Below, piece by piece: positions 26,042-34,839 of a stretch of 64,000 bases of DNA. This stretch comes from Lachnospiraceae bacterium UBA7160 (GTDB taxonomy: Bacteria > Bacillota > Clostridia > Lachnospirales > Lachnospiraceae), in the NCBI GenBank assembly GCA_002491565.1, contig DKWE01000004.1, forward strand, positions 1-64,000, read 5' to 3'. The notes under the pieces are model-generated. The model was given only the letters and a program-made list of their open reading frames with translations, was not told where the DNA came from and did no database searches. Numbering within the stretch: the stretch's first letter is position 1; the number at the start of each line of letters is the position of its first letter. The position numbers were made by a program, and so were the translations under genes.

Positions 26042-28405
26042 ATGTTGCTGCGAGAGAAATTAAATGAATTTGAATTAGACTGGGCGCAGGCTGCAGTGCG
26101 CTCAAAGCAGATCCCGGAATCAGCGCTCAAAGGTGCGAGGGTTTTGCTGGTCGGCGGACAACACGAGCTGCAGGAAGCGATCGCATGGTCCTTCATGGCC
26201 TGGAATGATGTGAAAAAGGCGGGCATCCGTGTCGCGGAAGCGGAGCTTGTCTCTGTGCGGAAGGGCGGAGCAGACCACAAAAAACCGGGGAAAAAAGGCA
26301 CAGGCAAGAACCGTAAAATCATTGAATTCCGAAGTGCGAAGGCGGATCGCGGGGAAGCAGAAAACGGGAGCAGAGAGGATGCAGAATATAGGGCTGCAGG
26401 TTCAAAGGCTGATGCAAATGAAGGCTCTGGAGCGGGTACGGCAGCCGGAATCAGCGCAGACGGAGCAAACCTGGCATCCGGCGGTGGAAAGTATCAGAAT
26501 CTTCATCTGGAAATTACCTGTACGTTTACCGGGGAAAGCTTTGCGGTTCAGGAGGCGGATTATGTGATCGTGACCGGGCTGTGCCAGCAGGCTGTGCCTG
26601 CCGCAGCCCTGATGCGTCTGGACTATCTGCAGAAATTTCAGCGGCTGACGGAAGAAGTGAGCCGGATCCCGTGCAAACGCCTCCTGCTGCTCTCGGACGG
26701 GAGAGTGTATGGAGCGCTTTCTCATGCATTTGAGGTATCCGAGTATGAGGCTGGCCAGACAGATCCTGCCTCCCCTGCATTTGGCGCGCAGTATCTGATG
26801 CAGGCGATGGAGAGTGTGCTGGTTGCAGCGATGCGGGGTGCGGGCAGAGCGTATGATATACTGCGCACCGGGCTGCTGTACGGCGCATGTATTCCGATGC
26901 TGCCGCACGCCGCGCTGCAGCTGGCACAAAAGACAGCGAAGGCAGAACCATTTATTCTTCAATCGGCAAAAAAGGCGGTATTTGCAGAGAACGCTTCTCA
27001 AAAATCATTGCAAGAGGCGGCATCTGAAGGGATCGCTTCTCAGAAAAAAAAGCAAGAAGCAGTATTTGCAGGGAATACTGCTCAGCAATCAGTGCCGCGG
27101 GAGGGATCGGCGGAGGTTTCCCCCAGGCAATCGCTGCGAGAAGAGGTATCCGAGGAATCCGTTCCCCTGCGGTTGTCGCCGGAGCGCAGTTCGTACCTCT
27201 GTATGCACGACTTGCTCACCGCAATCCAGTTCGTACTGACCAGGTGTCCGGAAAACAAGATATTCAATGTAAAAGGGCCGCAGTCAGACAAGTCAGCGGC
27301 AGAATTAGCCATCCTGCTGTATCAGAACTTTCCGGAGCAGTGCAAGATGATGCTGCAAAGCGGGGAGGATACGGATGCGCGGAGGAAAATTACAGAGAAC
27401 GGTGGTCTTTTATTAAATACGCAGCTGCTTGAGCATTACGGCTTCCTGCCGCAGATCAGCATGGAGGATGGCCTGATCATTCTTGTGAAGAGTTTGCAGA
27501 ACACAGGAGAGGTCTTTATCTTCGATAACACGTATCTGGGCAAGCTGACGCGGGTGCAGGAAATTCTGCTCGGCTATCTGCTGGAAATTGACCGGATCTG
27601 TAAGAAATACGATATTCAGTATTTCCTTGCGGGAGGCACACTGCTAGGCGCGATTCGCCACCACGGCTTTATACCCTGGGACGATGATGCCGATGTCATG
27701 ATGCTGAGAGAGGATTACGACCGGTTTCTTGAGGTTGCGCCGCGCGAGCTTCCGGATCACATTTTCCTTCAGCTCCCGACGACGGAGAAGGGAAATTATA
27801 ACCCGTTCACGAAGCTTCGCATCGACAATACGATGTTCGCGACACAATTTACCGGGAAATTCATGGATATGCACAACGGTATTTTCTTTGATATCCTGGC
27901 GCATGATAAGACCGGGAACCGTAAATGGTCGCAGAAGCTCCACCTGATGGTCACAATGCTGACCCGCTCTGTAGTATTTAACAAGTGGGGAGATACCGAT
28001 ATCAAGAGCGGCGGAAAGCACCCCTGGATCTGCAAGTTTGTCGACAGGGCCAAATATCTTGTGCCAATGTCGCTTGCTCTCTGGGCGCAGAACCATGCGC
28101 TGCAGTTTTTCAAAAACCGGCCGAGCAGTTACCTCTACGATGGCATGGGGCGCAATCTGAAGCGCGGAGCATTCCCGAAAAAGTGGCTGGATGAGGCGAT
28201 TTATGTAGACTTTGAGGGATATCAGTTCCCGGTGCCTCGTGAGTATGATAAATATCTGACTTATCTGTATGGTGACTACATGCAGATGATTCCCGTAAGC
28301 TCCCGGAGGACGAGCCACAGCATCGTACTGACGGACCTTGGGGCGTATACAGATTTCCAACTCGGGGGAAAGAAGGTCAGAGGGCAAGAGGAGAGCCAGC
28401 CATAG
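26042..28405 (+). CDS. Degenerate SDR-like domain fused to LicD-family transferase
   Basis: Residues about 505-770 of this 787-residue protein form a LicD domain, recognised by FLAGGTLLGAIRHHGFIPWD and the metal-binding DDDAD at about 545. LicD proteins move phosphocholine or related phospho-groups from a CDP carrier onto cell-surface glycans. The front half is SDR-like (ARVLLVGGQHELQ, LLLLSDGRVYGALS, ILRTGLLYG) but has no catalytic YXXXK. It is split by at least two low-complexity inserts, near residues 80-150 and 300-375, the second with an imperfect repeat (AVFAENASQ, AVFAGNTAQ). The start follows the previous stop by eight bases. Decoration of the exported polymer is the likely role. Confidence 0.78.
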   Translation: MLLREKLNEFELDWAQAAVRSKQIPESALKGARVLLVGGQHELQEAIAWSFMAWNDVKKAGIRVAEAELVSVRKGGADHKKPGKKGTGKNRKIIEFRSAKADRGEAENGSREDAEYRAAGSKADANEGSGAGTAAGISADGANLASGGGKYQNLHLEITCTFTGESFAVQEADYVIVTGLCQQAVPAAALMRLDYLQKFQRLTEEVSRIPCKRLLLLSDGRVYGALSHAFEVSEYEAGQTDPASPAFGAQYLMQAMESVLVAAMRGAGRAYDILRTGLLYGACIPMLPHAALQLAQKTAKAEPFILQSAKKAVFAENASQKSLQEAASEGIASQKKKQEAVFAGNTAQQSVPREGSAEVSPRQSLREEVSEESVPLRLSPERSSYLCMHDLLTAIQFVLTRCPENKIFNVKGPQSDKSAAELAILLYQNFPEQCKMMLQSGEDTDARRKITENGGLLLNTQLLEHYGFLPQISMEDGLIILVKSLQNTGEVFIFDNTYLGKLTRVQEILLGYLLEIDRICKKYDIQYFLAGGTLLGAIRHHGFIPWDDDADVMMLREDYDRFLEVAPRELPDHIFLQLPTTEKGNYNPFTKLRIDNTMFATQFTGKFMDMHNGIFFDILAHDKTGNRKWSQKLHLMVTMLTRSVVFNKWGDTDIKSGGKHPWICKFVDRAKYLVPMSLALWAQNHALQFFKNRPSSYLYDGMGRNLKRGAFPKKWLDEAIYVDFEGYQFPVPREYDKYLTYLYGDYMQMIPVSSRRTSHSIVLTDLGAYTDFQLGGKKVRGQEESQP

Positions 28406-28421
28406 AAAGAAGGATGAAAAT

Positions 28422-29381
28422 ATGCTGTCCGTAATATTACCGGCATACAATGAAGAAAAAATGATACAGAAGGCTGCGGACACCATTGACGGAATACTGA
28501 CAGGAGCACAGATTCCCTATGAGATAGTCTTTGTCAACGACGGCTCGAAGGACCGCACCTGGCAGGAAATCGAGCAGGCGGCACAGCGCAATCCAAACGT
28601 GACAGGCATCAATTTCTCGCGGAATTTCGGGAAGGAGTCAGCGATGTTCGCCGGACTCGCCAATGCGTCAGGCGAGTGCTGCGCGGTGATGGACTGTGAC
28701 CTTCAGCATCCGCCTGAGGTACTGGTTGACATGTACCGGTTGTGGGAGCAGGGCTGCGAAGTGGTCGAGGGCGTAAAACGCAGCCGGGGGAAAGAGACTG
28801 CTTTACATCGCGCGAGCGCCGGACTGTTTTACCGGATTATTTCCAAAGCCGTCCGGATCGATATGTCCCATGCGTCTGATTTCAAGCTGCTTGACCGGAG
28901 GGCCGTCGAAGCGCTGCTTGACATGCCGGAGCGGAATATCTTTTTCCGGGCGCTTTCCTCCTGGATCGGATTCAAGTCTGCGTCCGTAGAATTCGATGTG
29001 CAGGAACGCACGGAGGGAGAATCAAAATGGTCGACGGTTTCTTTGATTCAGTACGCAGTCAAGAACATTGTTTCCTTTTCGACGGTTCCAATGCAGATGG
29101 TGACTGTGGCAGGCGCACTTGTGTTTCTGATGGCAATCATTCTTGGCATACAGTCTCTGGCGCACTATTTTACGGGACATGCCGTCGAGGGTTTCACGAC
29201 CGTTATTCTGCTGCTTCTGATCCTGGGGAGCATCATCATGATCAGCCTTGGGATCATTGGGTACTACATCGCGAAAATTTATGAGGAAGTAAAACGGCGA
29301 CCCCGCTACCTGATCTCCAGAAAACTGGAGCGCCGGGCCGCCGACCGCCAGATGGGAGATAAAGCGGAGCTAAAAAGCTGA
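28422..29381 (+). CDS. Membrane GT2 glycosyltransferase (GtrB/DPM1-like)
   Basis: The 320-residue protein starts directly with a GT2 fold (MLSVILPAYNEEKMI, VNDGSKDRTW, MDCDLQHPPE with the DXD-type motif) and ends with two membrane spans at about 220-250 and 260-285. Proteins of this type load a sugar onto undecaprenyl phosphate for later transfer outside the membrane. ATG 28422 is used because an AGAAGG site precedes it and it begins the conserved fold. It closes the polymer cluster, so outer-face glycosylation of the polymer is plausible. Confidence 0.88.
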   Translation: MLSVILPAYNEEKMIQKAADTIDGILTGAQIPYEIVFVNDGSKDRTWQEIEQAAQRNPNVTGINFSRNFGKESAMFAGLANASGECCAVMDCDLQHPPEVLVDMYRLWEQGCEVVEGVKRSRGKETALHRASAGLFYRIISKAVRIDMSHASDFKLLDRRAVEALLDMPERNIFFRALSSWIGFKSASVEFDVQERTEGESKWSTVSLIQYAVKNIVSFSTVPMQMVTVAGALVFLMAIILGIQSLAHYFTGHAVEGFTTVILLLLILGSIIMISLGIIGYYIAKIYEEVKRRPRYLISRKLERRAADRQMGDKAELKS

Positions 29382-29456
29382 GTACTTTTCATATTGTTTT
29401 CAAAGTGACTATAAAAACAGAGAGAATGGATGGACAGTCAGGAGGATGAAGAGCAG

Positions 29457-30749
29457 ATGTATAAAGTTTTTACGATAGCAGGGCAAGACGGAAAAATGAT
29501 GCAGGAAGCGCGAGAGGTGGCCATGAAGTATCCATTTCATATGCAGATAAATGTAATGGAAGCTTATCAGGCGGCCGAGGAAGAGGATTTTGAGAAAGTG
29601 GAAACACTTTGCCGCACGCTTTTGGATTGTGCGGTAATGCCGGAAATCCAGAGGCTGTTAGGAGTGAGCTATCTCATGCAGGGCAAAATGCAGATGGCTG
29701 AGAAGGCATTTTCTGATCTGACAAAGGCGGCTCCTGAGGTAGAGGATTATCATATTCATCATGCGTTGGCAAATATAGAGCTTCGGAGATTCGAAGAGGT
29801 TGCGGATGAGCTTGAAAAAATATATCCGCTGCAGGAATATCATCCGCTCTATTATACCTGTTATGGAGAGTGTCTGCAGCAGCTTGGCAGAAGGAAGCAA
29901 AGCCGTGAGATGTTTTACAAAGAGGTGGAATTTTTTGCAGAGACAGGGACGGTTGTTTCTCCGGTAATACTCGACGGGGCGTTTGAGAATTTGTTGATGC
30001 TTGATGTTACCCTTGGAAACGGAAAATATCCGGACGATATCCGGATCTATTATGATTTCCTGAACCAGATAGAGATGACAGAGGAGATGCAGAATCATCT
30101 GGCGTCGAATATTGCTGCCTTTAGCACGATGATGAATATTAAATGGTATCAGCCGCTGTTTTTGGAGCTGATCACTTATGTCAAAAGCAAGGGATTTTTG
30201 AGCGAGCCCGGGGCGCAGGAGACACTTGATTCCGGATTTACATCATGGGAATCGTATCATTACCACGAAGACAGAAGGATCAGTGCGTTCACGGAGACAT
30301 TTTTGAATTCCAGCCATCAGCAAAGATATGAGGAGCCGGGGCTTTTTTCGGAAGGGGAGCATTCCAGAATCCAGATAGCGGCGCTGACCTACAGCTGGTA
30401 TATGTGTCTGTACGCGCCGATGCATATAGAGGAAATTGACTATCTGAGAGAACAGTATCCTTATACCTATGCGGATAACCGGACATTGTTTGAGAAAATC
30501 CAAAAGGATGCGCAGGGAACTGCGGAAGAAGTGCTCGATGAGCTCCTCAAATTTGAGAAAGATATGAACAGGCAGAGGCTTCGCAGCGCATTGCTGGAAA
30601 CATATGCAAAAGCCAGCATGGTGAAAAAGGAGCCAGTGCAGATAACAGATGGAATGGAGAGCTATAAGAGGATTCAGCCCAAGGTCGGAAGGAACGACCC
30701 GTGTCCCTGCGGCAGCGGAAAAAAATATAAAAAATGCTGCGGAAGGTAA
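29457..30749 (+). CDS. Helical-repeat protein with C-terminal SEC-C zinc motif
   Basis: The 430-residue protein is mostly alpha-helical with TPR-like pairs (for example YLMQGKMQMAEKAFSDL) and ends with GRNDPCPCGSGKKYKKCCG, the SEC-C zinc-binding motif also found at the end of SecA. It may bind ribosomes, nucleic acid or a partner protein through this tail; its function is unknown. ATG 29457 has GGAGG eleven bases upstream, while ATG 29430 would add nine residues with a weaker site. It stands alone between the polymer cluster and spmA. Confidence 0.72.
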   Translation: MYKVFTIAGQDGKMMQEAREVAMKYPFHMQINVMEAYQAAEEEDFEKVETLCRTLLDCAVMPEIQRLLGVSYLMQGKMQMAEKAFSDLTKAAPEVEDYHIHHALANIELRRFEEVADELEKIYPLQEYHPLYYTCYGECLQQLGRRKQSREMFYKEVEFFAETGTVVSPVILDGAFENLLMLDVTLGNGKYPDDIRIYYDFLNQIEMTEEMQNHLASNIAAFSTMMNIKWYQPLFLELITYVKSKGFLSEPGAQETLDSGFTSWESYHYHEDRRISAFTETFLNSSHQQRYEEPGLFSEGEHSRIQIAALTYSWYMCLYAPMHIEEIDYLREQYPYTYADNRTLFEKIQKDAQGTAEEVLDELLKFEKDMNRQRLRSALLETYAKASMVKKEPVQITDGMESYKRIQPKVGRNDPCPCGSGKKYKKCCGR

Positions 30750-30892
30750 AGTGAATTTATCGAAATAGTAGCTCTATTTAAGCCCTTTGTTGAGAAAACG
30801 ACGTTGGCGAACGGTGGTCTGAATGCAGAGGCAGCTGCATATTCTGGATAGAGGATTTGCCTATAAGGCAAAGCAGAGAGGATGGAATTTCT

Positions 30893-31765
30893 GTGAATCT
30901 GATCTGGGGAGCAATGCTTCTTACTGGAATTATTTATGGTATGCTGACCGGGCAGGCGGATGCGGTCTCGGGCGCAGTGCTGGACTCTGCAAAGGAGGCA
31001 GTTACCCTGTGTGTCACAATGCTTGGCGTGCTTGCGCTATGGATGGGGCTGATGGAGATTGCAAAGGATGCCGGGCTGATCCGCGCAGCATCACGGAAAA
31101 TCCAGCCGCTGATCCGCTTCCTGTTTCCTGGTATACCTGCAGGGCATCCAGCGGGGGAGCAGATCACCTTGAATTTTATTGCGAATATACTCGGCCTCGG
31201 CTGGGCGGCGACGCCTGCGGGACTTAAGGCGATGGAGGAGCTGGCGAAGCTGGAGGGGGAGCGGCGGGAGAAAGATGTGACTGGCGCACAGGGATTGAGA
31301 CAGTCTGGGGTTACGTCAGGGAGTGGGCTGGCTGAAGGGCAGGAAGCAGGGCAGCGCGGAGTTGAGCGGGAAGTAGCTGATGCACCGGAATCAGGACAGG
31401 TCAAAACGGTTTCAGCGAGAGTACACTGTGCGCAGAGTATAGAGACGGAGGCTGGCAGTGCGGCAGAGCAAAGGGTGTGGAAGCGTCCAGGTTCTGGAGC
31501 AGAACAGAGCATGCAGAAACGGAAACGGCTAGGAGGTATAAAAGCCATGCCTCGCGGCGTTGCCAGCAACGAGATGTGCACATTTTTGATCCTGAACATC
31601 TCATCTTTGCAGCTCATTCCGGTAAATGTCATCGCCTACCGGAGCCAGTATGGGAGCGTGAATCCCACAGCGATCGTGGGACCGGGACTTCTGGCGACGG
31701 CAGTGAGCACGGGTGTGGCGATTGTGTTTTGCAAGTTGATGGATAAAAGGAAGCGGAGGGCGTGA
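30893..31765 (+). CDS. spmA: Spore maturation protein A (SpmA) with a hydrophilic insert
   Basis: The protein is a nucleoside-recognition (Gate) domain membrane protein. VNLIWGAMLLTGIIYGMLTG begins the first span, and the family block ASNEMCTFLILNISSLQLIP lies near the end. SpmA is needed for spore core dehydration, normally together with SpmB, which is not present in this window. Between AKLEGERR and PRGVASNEM sits an insert of about 90 residues rich in Gly, Ser, Glu and Arg. GTG 30893 is chosen because it gives the family N-terminus and has AGAGAGGA upstream. Two further partial copies of the 3' half, from base 31184 on, occur downstream. Confidence 0.85.
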   Translation: MNLIWGAMLLTGIIYGMLTGQADAVSGAVLDSAKEAVTLCVTMLGVLALWMGLMEIAKDAGLIRAASRKIQPLIRFLFPGIPAGHPAGEQITLNFIANILGLGWAATPAGLKAMEELAKLEGERREKDVTGAQGLRQSGVTSGSGLAEGQEAGQRGVEREVADAPESGQVKTVSARVHCAQSIETEAGSAAEQRVWKRPGSGAEQSMQKRKRLGGIKAMPRGVASNEMCTFLILNISSLQLIPVNVIAYRSQYGSVNPTAIVGPGLLATAVSTGVAIVFCKLMDKRKRRA

Positions 31766-31780
31766 GGCTCTCCTCTTTTA
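31755..31780 (+). terminator. spmA terminator, copy 1
   Basis: GGAGGGC (31755-31761) pairs with GCTCTCC (31767-31773) across the stop codon, followed by TCTTTTA. The same structure follows both partial spmA copies. Confidence 0.7.
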
Positions 31781-31959
31781 TTACATACAAGGTTGTAGAA
31801 AAATATCAAAGGATGGCAAGGGTTAAGATTGGAAGTTTGGGAAAACCCGAGAATTTTTTTAAAGTTTTTGTAAGATTGTATATTCTTTTTTCGTCTTACA
31901 TTATATAATAAGAACGATATAGATTTATGCATTTCAAATCACTCCAGAGGAGGAATCAT

Positions 31960-32520
31960 ATGAATGATGACCAAATCATCAGACTTTATTGGGATCGAAA
32001 TGAGTCCGCTATTACTGAAACAAAAAACAAGTATGGATCCTATTGTTTTTCGATAGCTTATAGTATACTTTCGAACAGGGAGGATTCTGAAGAATGTTTA
32101 AATGACACCTGGCTAAAAACGTGGAACACGATTCCGCCTCAAAGACCGAGTCATCTTCGTTTATTTCTTGCACGAATAATCAGAAACACTGCATTTGATA
32201 AATTTAGATCCAATACAGCATTGAAGCGTAAAAACAGTGAGGTTTCTATTATTCTGGAAGAATTAAATGACTGTATGCCAGCCAGTGATAGTATAGAAGA
32301 CTACATCACTGCAAAAGATTTGCAAGATACACTGAATCAATTTTTGCATTCATTGCCAAGACGCGATTGTAATATCTTTTTGCTGCGATATTTTTATGGA
32401 GACTCTGTGAAACATATTGCGCTGGAATACAATATGACGGAAAGTAATATCTCGACAGTTCTTTTCAGAATAAGAAAAAAACTAAAGAATCACCTGGAAG
32501 GAGAGGATTGCATCATATGA
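31960..32520 (+). CDS. ECF-type sigma-70 factor
   Basis: The 186-residue protein has sigma region 2 (SEECLNDTWLKTWNTIPP, then LARIIRNTAFDKFR) and a region 4 helix-turn-helix (VKHIALEYNMTESNISTVLF). It should redirect RNA polymerase to a small regulon, perhaps its own locus. A GTAAGA/TCTTAC inverted repeat at 31870-31899 and a TATAAT at 31904 precede it. ATG 31960 follows AGAGGAGG. The gene overlaps the next by four bases, the usual sigma/anti-sigma layout. Base composition is AT-rich compared with spmA, suggesting acquisition. Confidence 0.85.
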   Translation: MNDDQIIRLYWDRNESAITETKNKYGSYCFSIAYSILSNREDSEECLNDTWLKTWNTIPPQRPSHLRLFLARIIRNTAFDKFRSNTALKRKNSEVSIILEELNDCMPASDSIEDYITAKDLQDTLNQFLHSLPRRDCNIFLLRYFYGDSVKHIALEYNMTESNISTVLFRIRKKLKNHLEGEDCII

Positions 32521-33332
32521 ATAATCTACAACTTTTTGAAGCGATTGGTTTCGTTGATGACGAGCTGTTAAAACAATGCGAGAGAAAAGAGAATCGGAAA
32601 AAATACAGATGGAGTTTCCTTGTTGCATGTATAACATTGCCAGTTATGATTGCTGCTTGTTTTATCGACAAAGGTATGATCAGACCAAAATCCAGCGTGC
32701 AGGACAGGAAGATAAGCCAGGAGCTTTTATCATGCTTCATACAAATTAATCAGATTAACGCAGATGGATTTAGCGGAACAATGATAGGCGGCGTTCCGGA
32801 TAATGTAATGAATGAGAATGAAAATATCTATGTATCTTTTAGCACTGATACGAGTTTTGTACATAGTGAAGGAAACAAGCTAGAGAATAATCCCCTGGAT
32901 ATAAAAGAGTGGAATAAACAGCCGGGAGACATTGTAGTTGTTTCATTTAACACATATACGCCGGAAAGAATATATGCTGTTCAAGTATCCGAGACAATCA
33001 ATGATTTAGTTTATAGAAATATTGAAAATAGTTTTAATGTTATTATATCAGATACAGAAAAAGCTATACTGTATTGGAACGAGAAGATTACAATCAGTCC
33101 ATCGAGTGCGATCTATCTATACAATGTAAATGAACAAAAATTGTGTAATATTACAGACGCATGCGAAAAAGGAAAAGAAATTCCACTTGAAATGACAGGT
33201 ACCTACATTGTTCTGGAAAGTATAGAAAATGATTTCGTTGTTCTCTCGGAGAATTATTATAATGTAAAAACTATTTTTGTTTCTAATGATGAAAATAGTA
33301 TTAAGTATCTTGGTGATGCCATTGGACATTAG
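32517..33332 (+). CDS. Single-span membrane protein, probable anti-sigma factor
   Basis: The 271-residue protein has a short cytoplasmic N-terminus, one membrane span (about 31-49, FLVACITLPVMIAACFI) and a large extracytoplasmic part with no recognised enzyme motif. Its start overlaps the sigma gene stop (ATGA), so translational coupling and a role in holding the sigma factor are likely. The outer part could sense an envelope signal. ATG 32517 has GGAGAGG ten bases upstream. I do not recognise the outer domain. Confidence 0.65.
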   Translation: MNNLQLFEAIGFVDDELLKQCERKENRKKYRWSFLVACITLPVMIAACFIDKGMIRPKSSVQDRKISQELLSCFIQINQINADGFSGTMIGGVPDNVMNENENIYVSFSTDTSFVHSEGNKLENNPLDIKEWNKQPGDIVVVSFNTYTPERIYAVQVSETINDLVYRNIENSFNVIISDTEKAILYWNEKITISPSSAIYLYNVNEQKLCNITDACEKGKEIPLEMTGTYIVLESIENDFVVLSENYYNVKTIFVSNDENSIKYLGDAIGH

Positions 33333-33362
33333 TAGATAATCAAAGCTACAATTCAGTACTAA

Positions 33363-33749
33363 GTGTGTGGAATCGGACTGCATCTGGGGCGGAATGCGAT
33401 TGCAGTGCTGAAGAAGGAACGTATCGCGGAAATAAGGGCGGATCACTGTCATAACAAGCGCATGCTTTGTTACCGGCAGTGGAAAGAGGGACAGATCTCA
33501 AAGAAAGAATACCTCTGGTCCCGGGATGCCCTGGCAAAACAGGAGGAGGAAGCCCGGGAGCAATTGGCCAGCGTAGACCGCAGAGTCCATGAGATGGAAA
33601 GCAGAAGTGGCGAAGACCTGCCGAGATATGAGACACTCCAGGAACTAACAAAAGAAACGGTCGCGCTGCTGATCGAAAGAGTCGAAACGTATGCGGAGAA
33701 CAAGGTGGAGATAAGCTTGAAGTTCAAGAGTGAATTTTGTAACTGCTGA
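33363..33749 (+). pseudogene. 3' remnant of a large serine recombinase
   Basis: The coding part resembles the C-terminal coiled-coil and tail of large serine recombinases: RMLCYRQWKEGQISKKEYL, a charged helix with AKQEEEAREQL, then LTKETVALLIERVETYAENK and a beta strand ending KFKSEF. The catalytic serine domain and zinc ribbon are missing, and the first residues are not family-like, so this is a broken gene. It suggests that an integrative element once occupied the site. It lies between the anti-sigma gene and the Rpn-type gene. Confidence 0.65.
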
Positions 33750-33821
33750 GGAGAAACGATCAGCAAATGCCCAGCGCTGGCATATTCTGGAAACGCAGGC
33801 AAAAAATTTATGGGAATTCTA

Positions 33822-33850
33822 TTGTAAACCGAAGTGGTTTTCCGTATAAT
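33822..33850 (+). promoter_or_regulatory. Candidate promoter of the Rpn-type gene
   Basis: TTGTAA (33822-33827) and TATAAT (33845-33850) are 17 bases apart. The spacer contains the inverted repeat AAACC/GGTTT, a possible operator. Confidence 0.55.
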
Positions 33851-33915
33851 CAGAGTATAGTAGGGACAGTTGATGCGCTGTTCTGCTATGGATTCCAGAG
33901 AGCGGGGTGATAAAA

Positions 33916-34776
33916 ATGCAGGAAGATGGAAAGCAGTCGCAGGAAGTTATGGCGAAACGTACTGCCAAAAACAGTGTGTTTTTAGACCTTTTTCGAAACA
34001 AAAGCTATTTGCTGGAGCTGTATAAAACACTTCACCCGGAAGACAGTTCAGCAACAGAGGACTCACTAACCGATGTAACGATCACAAATATACTGACCGA
34101 TAATCTGTACAATGATCTGGGCTTCATCGTCAATAACAGGTTAATGATACTTGTCGAAGCACAGACTACATGGACGGTCAATATCCTGGTCAGAATTCTG
34201 CTGTATCTGGCGCATAGCTATCACGAATATTTTCAGCGCACCAGGCAGGACTATTACAAGAGCAAAAAAGTAAAGATGCCGAAACCTGAATTGTATGTGA
34301 TATATACAGGCAATAAAGGCAAAAAACCTGACAGAATCGCACTGTCAGAGGAATTTTTCGAGTGTGCGGATATAGATATTGAAGTCAAAGCCAGAGTGAT
34401 CTATGAGAGCGATACGGATGATATTATTAATCAATATATCATTTTCTGCAAGGTATTCAATGAGCAGACAAAGCGTTACGGGATGACGAGGAAAGCGGTT
34501 ACGGAAACGATCCGCATATGCATGGACCGGAATGTTTTAAGGAGGTATCTGGCACAAAGAGAGAAGGAGGTTGTGACGATCATGATGAGTTTATTTGATG
34601 AAGAGGAGATATTGAAATCATATATTAGAAGTGAAAGGCAGGATGAAGCAAGAGAAACGGCGGAAAGGTTGATAAAAAAAGGAAAAATGACGCTGGAAGA
34701 TATTGCGGATTGTGTGCCGTCGTTGTCCCTGGATGAATTAAGGGAGATTGAAGCTGAGGTAATGCAGTTGGCTTAG
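33916..34776 (+). CDS. Rpn-family recombination-promoting nuclease (PD-(D/E)XK transposase-like)
   Basis: The 286-residue protein matches the Rpn/YhgA-like family: an N-terminal NSVFLDLFRNKSYLLELY, the nuclease core with LGFIVNNRLMILVEAQ followed by LLYLAHSYHEYF, and a charged helical tail ending SLSLDELREIEAEVMQ. Rpn proteins are PD-(D/E)XK nucleases that raise RecA-independent recombination. Its 3' end lies 63 bases before a partial spmA copy, and a second copy of this 3' end occupies the same position before the third spmA copy, so the protein may have had a part in forming the repeats (inference). ATG 33916 has GGGG eight bases upstream; GTG 33907 is an alternative. Confidence 0.82.
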   Translation: MQEDGKQSQEVMAKRTAKNSVFLDLFRNKSYLLELYKTLHPEDSSATEDSLTDVTITNILTDNLYNDLGFIVNNRLMILVEAQTTWTVNILVRILLYLAHSYHEYFQRTRQDYYKSKKVKMPKPELYVIYTGNKGKKPDRIALSEEFFECADIDIEVKARVIYESDTDDIINQYIIFCKVFNEQTKRYGMTRKAVTETIRICMDRNVLRRYLAQREKEVVTIMMSLFDEEEILKSYIRSERQDEARETAERLIKKGKMTLEDIADCVPSLSLDELREIEAEVMQLA

Positions 34777-34839
34777 CCAGTGATAGCGAAAGGTCAGCAA
34801 ACGGAATCAATTTTTTTTAGTCCTATCTTGACAGCATCT

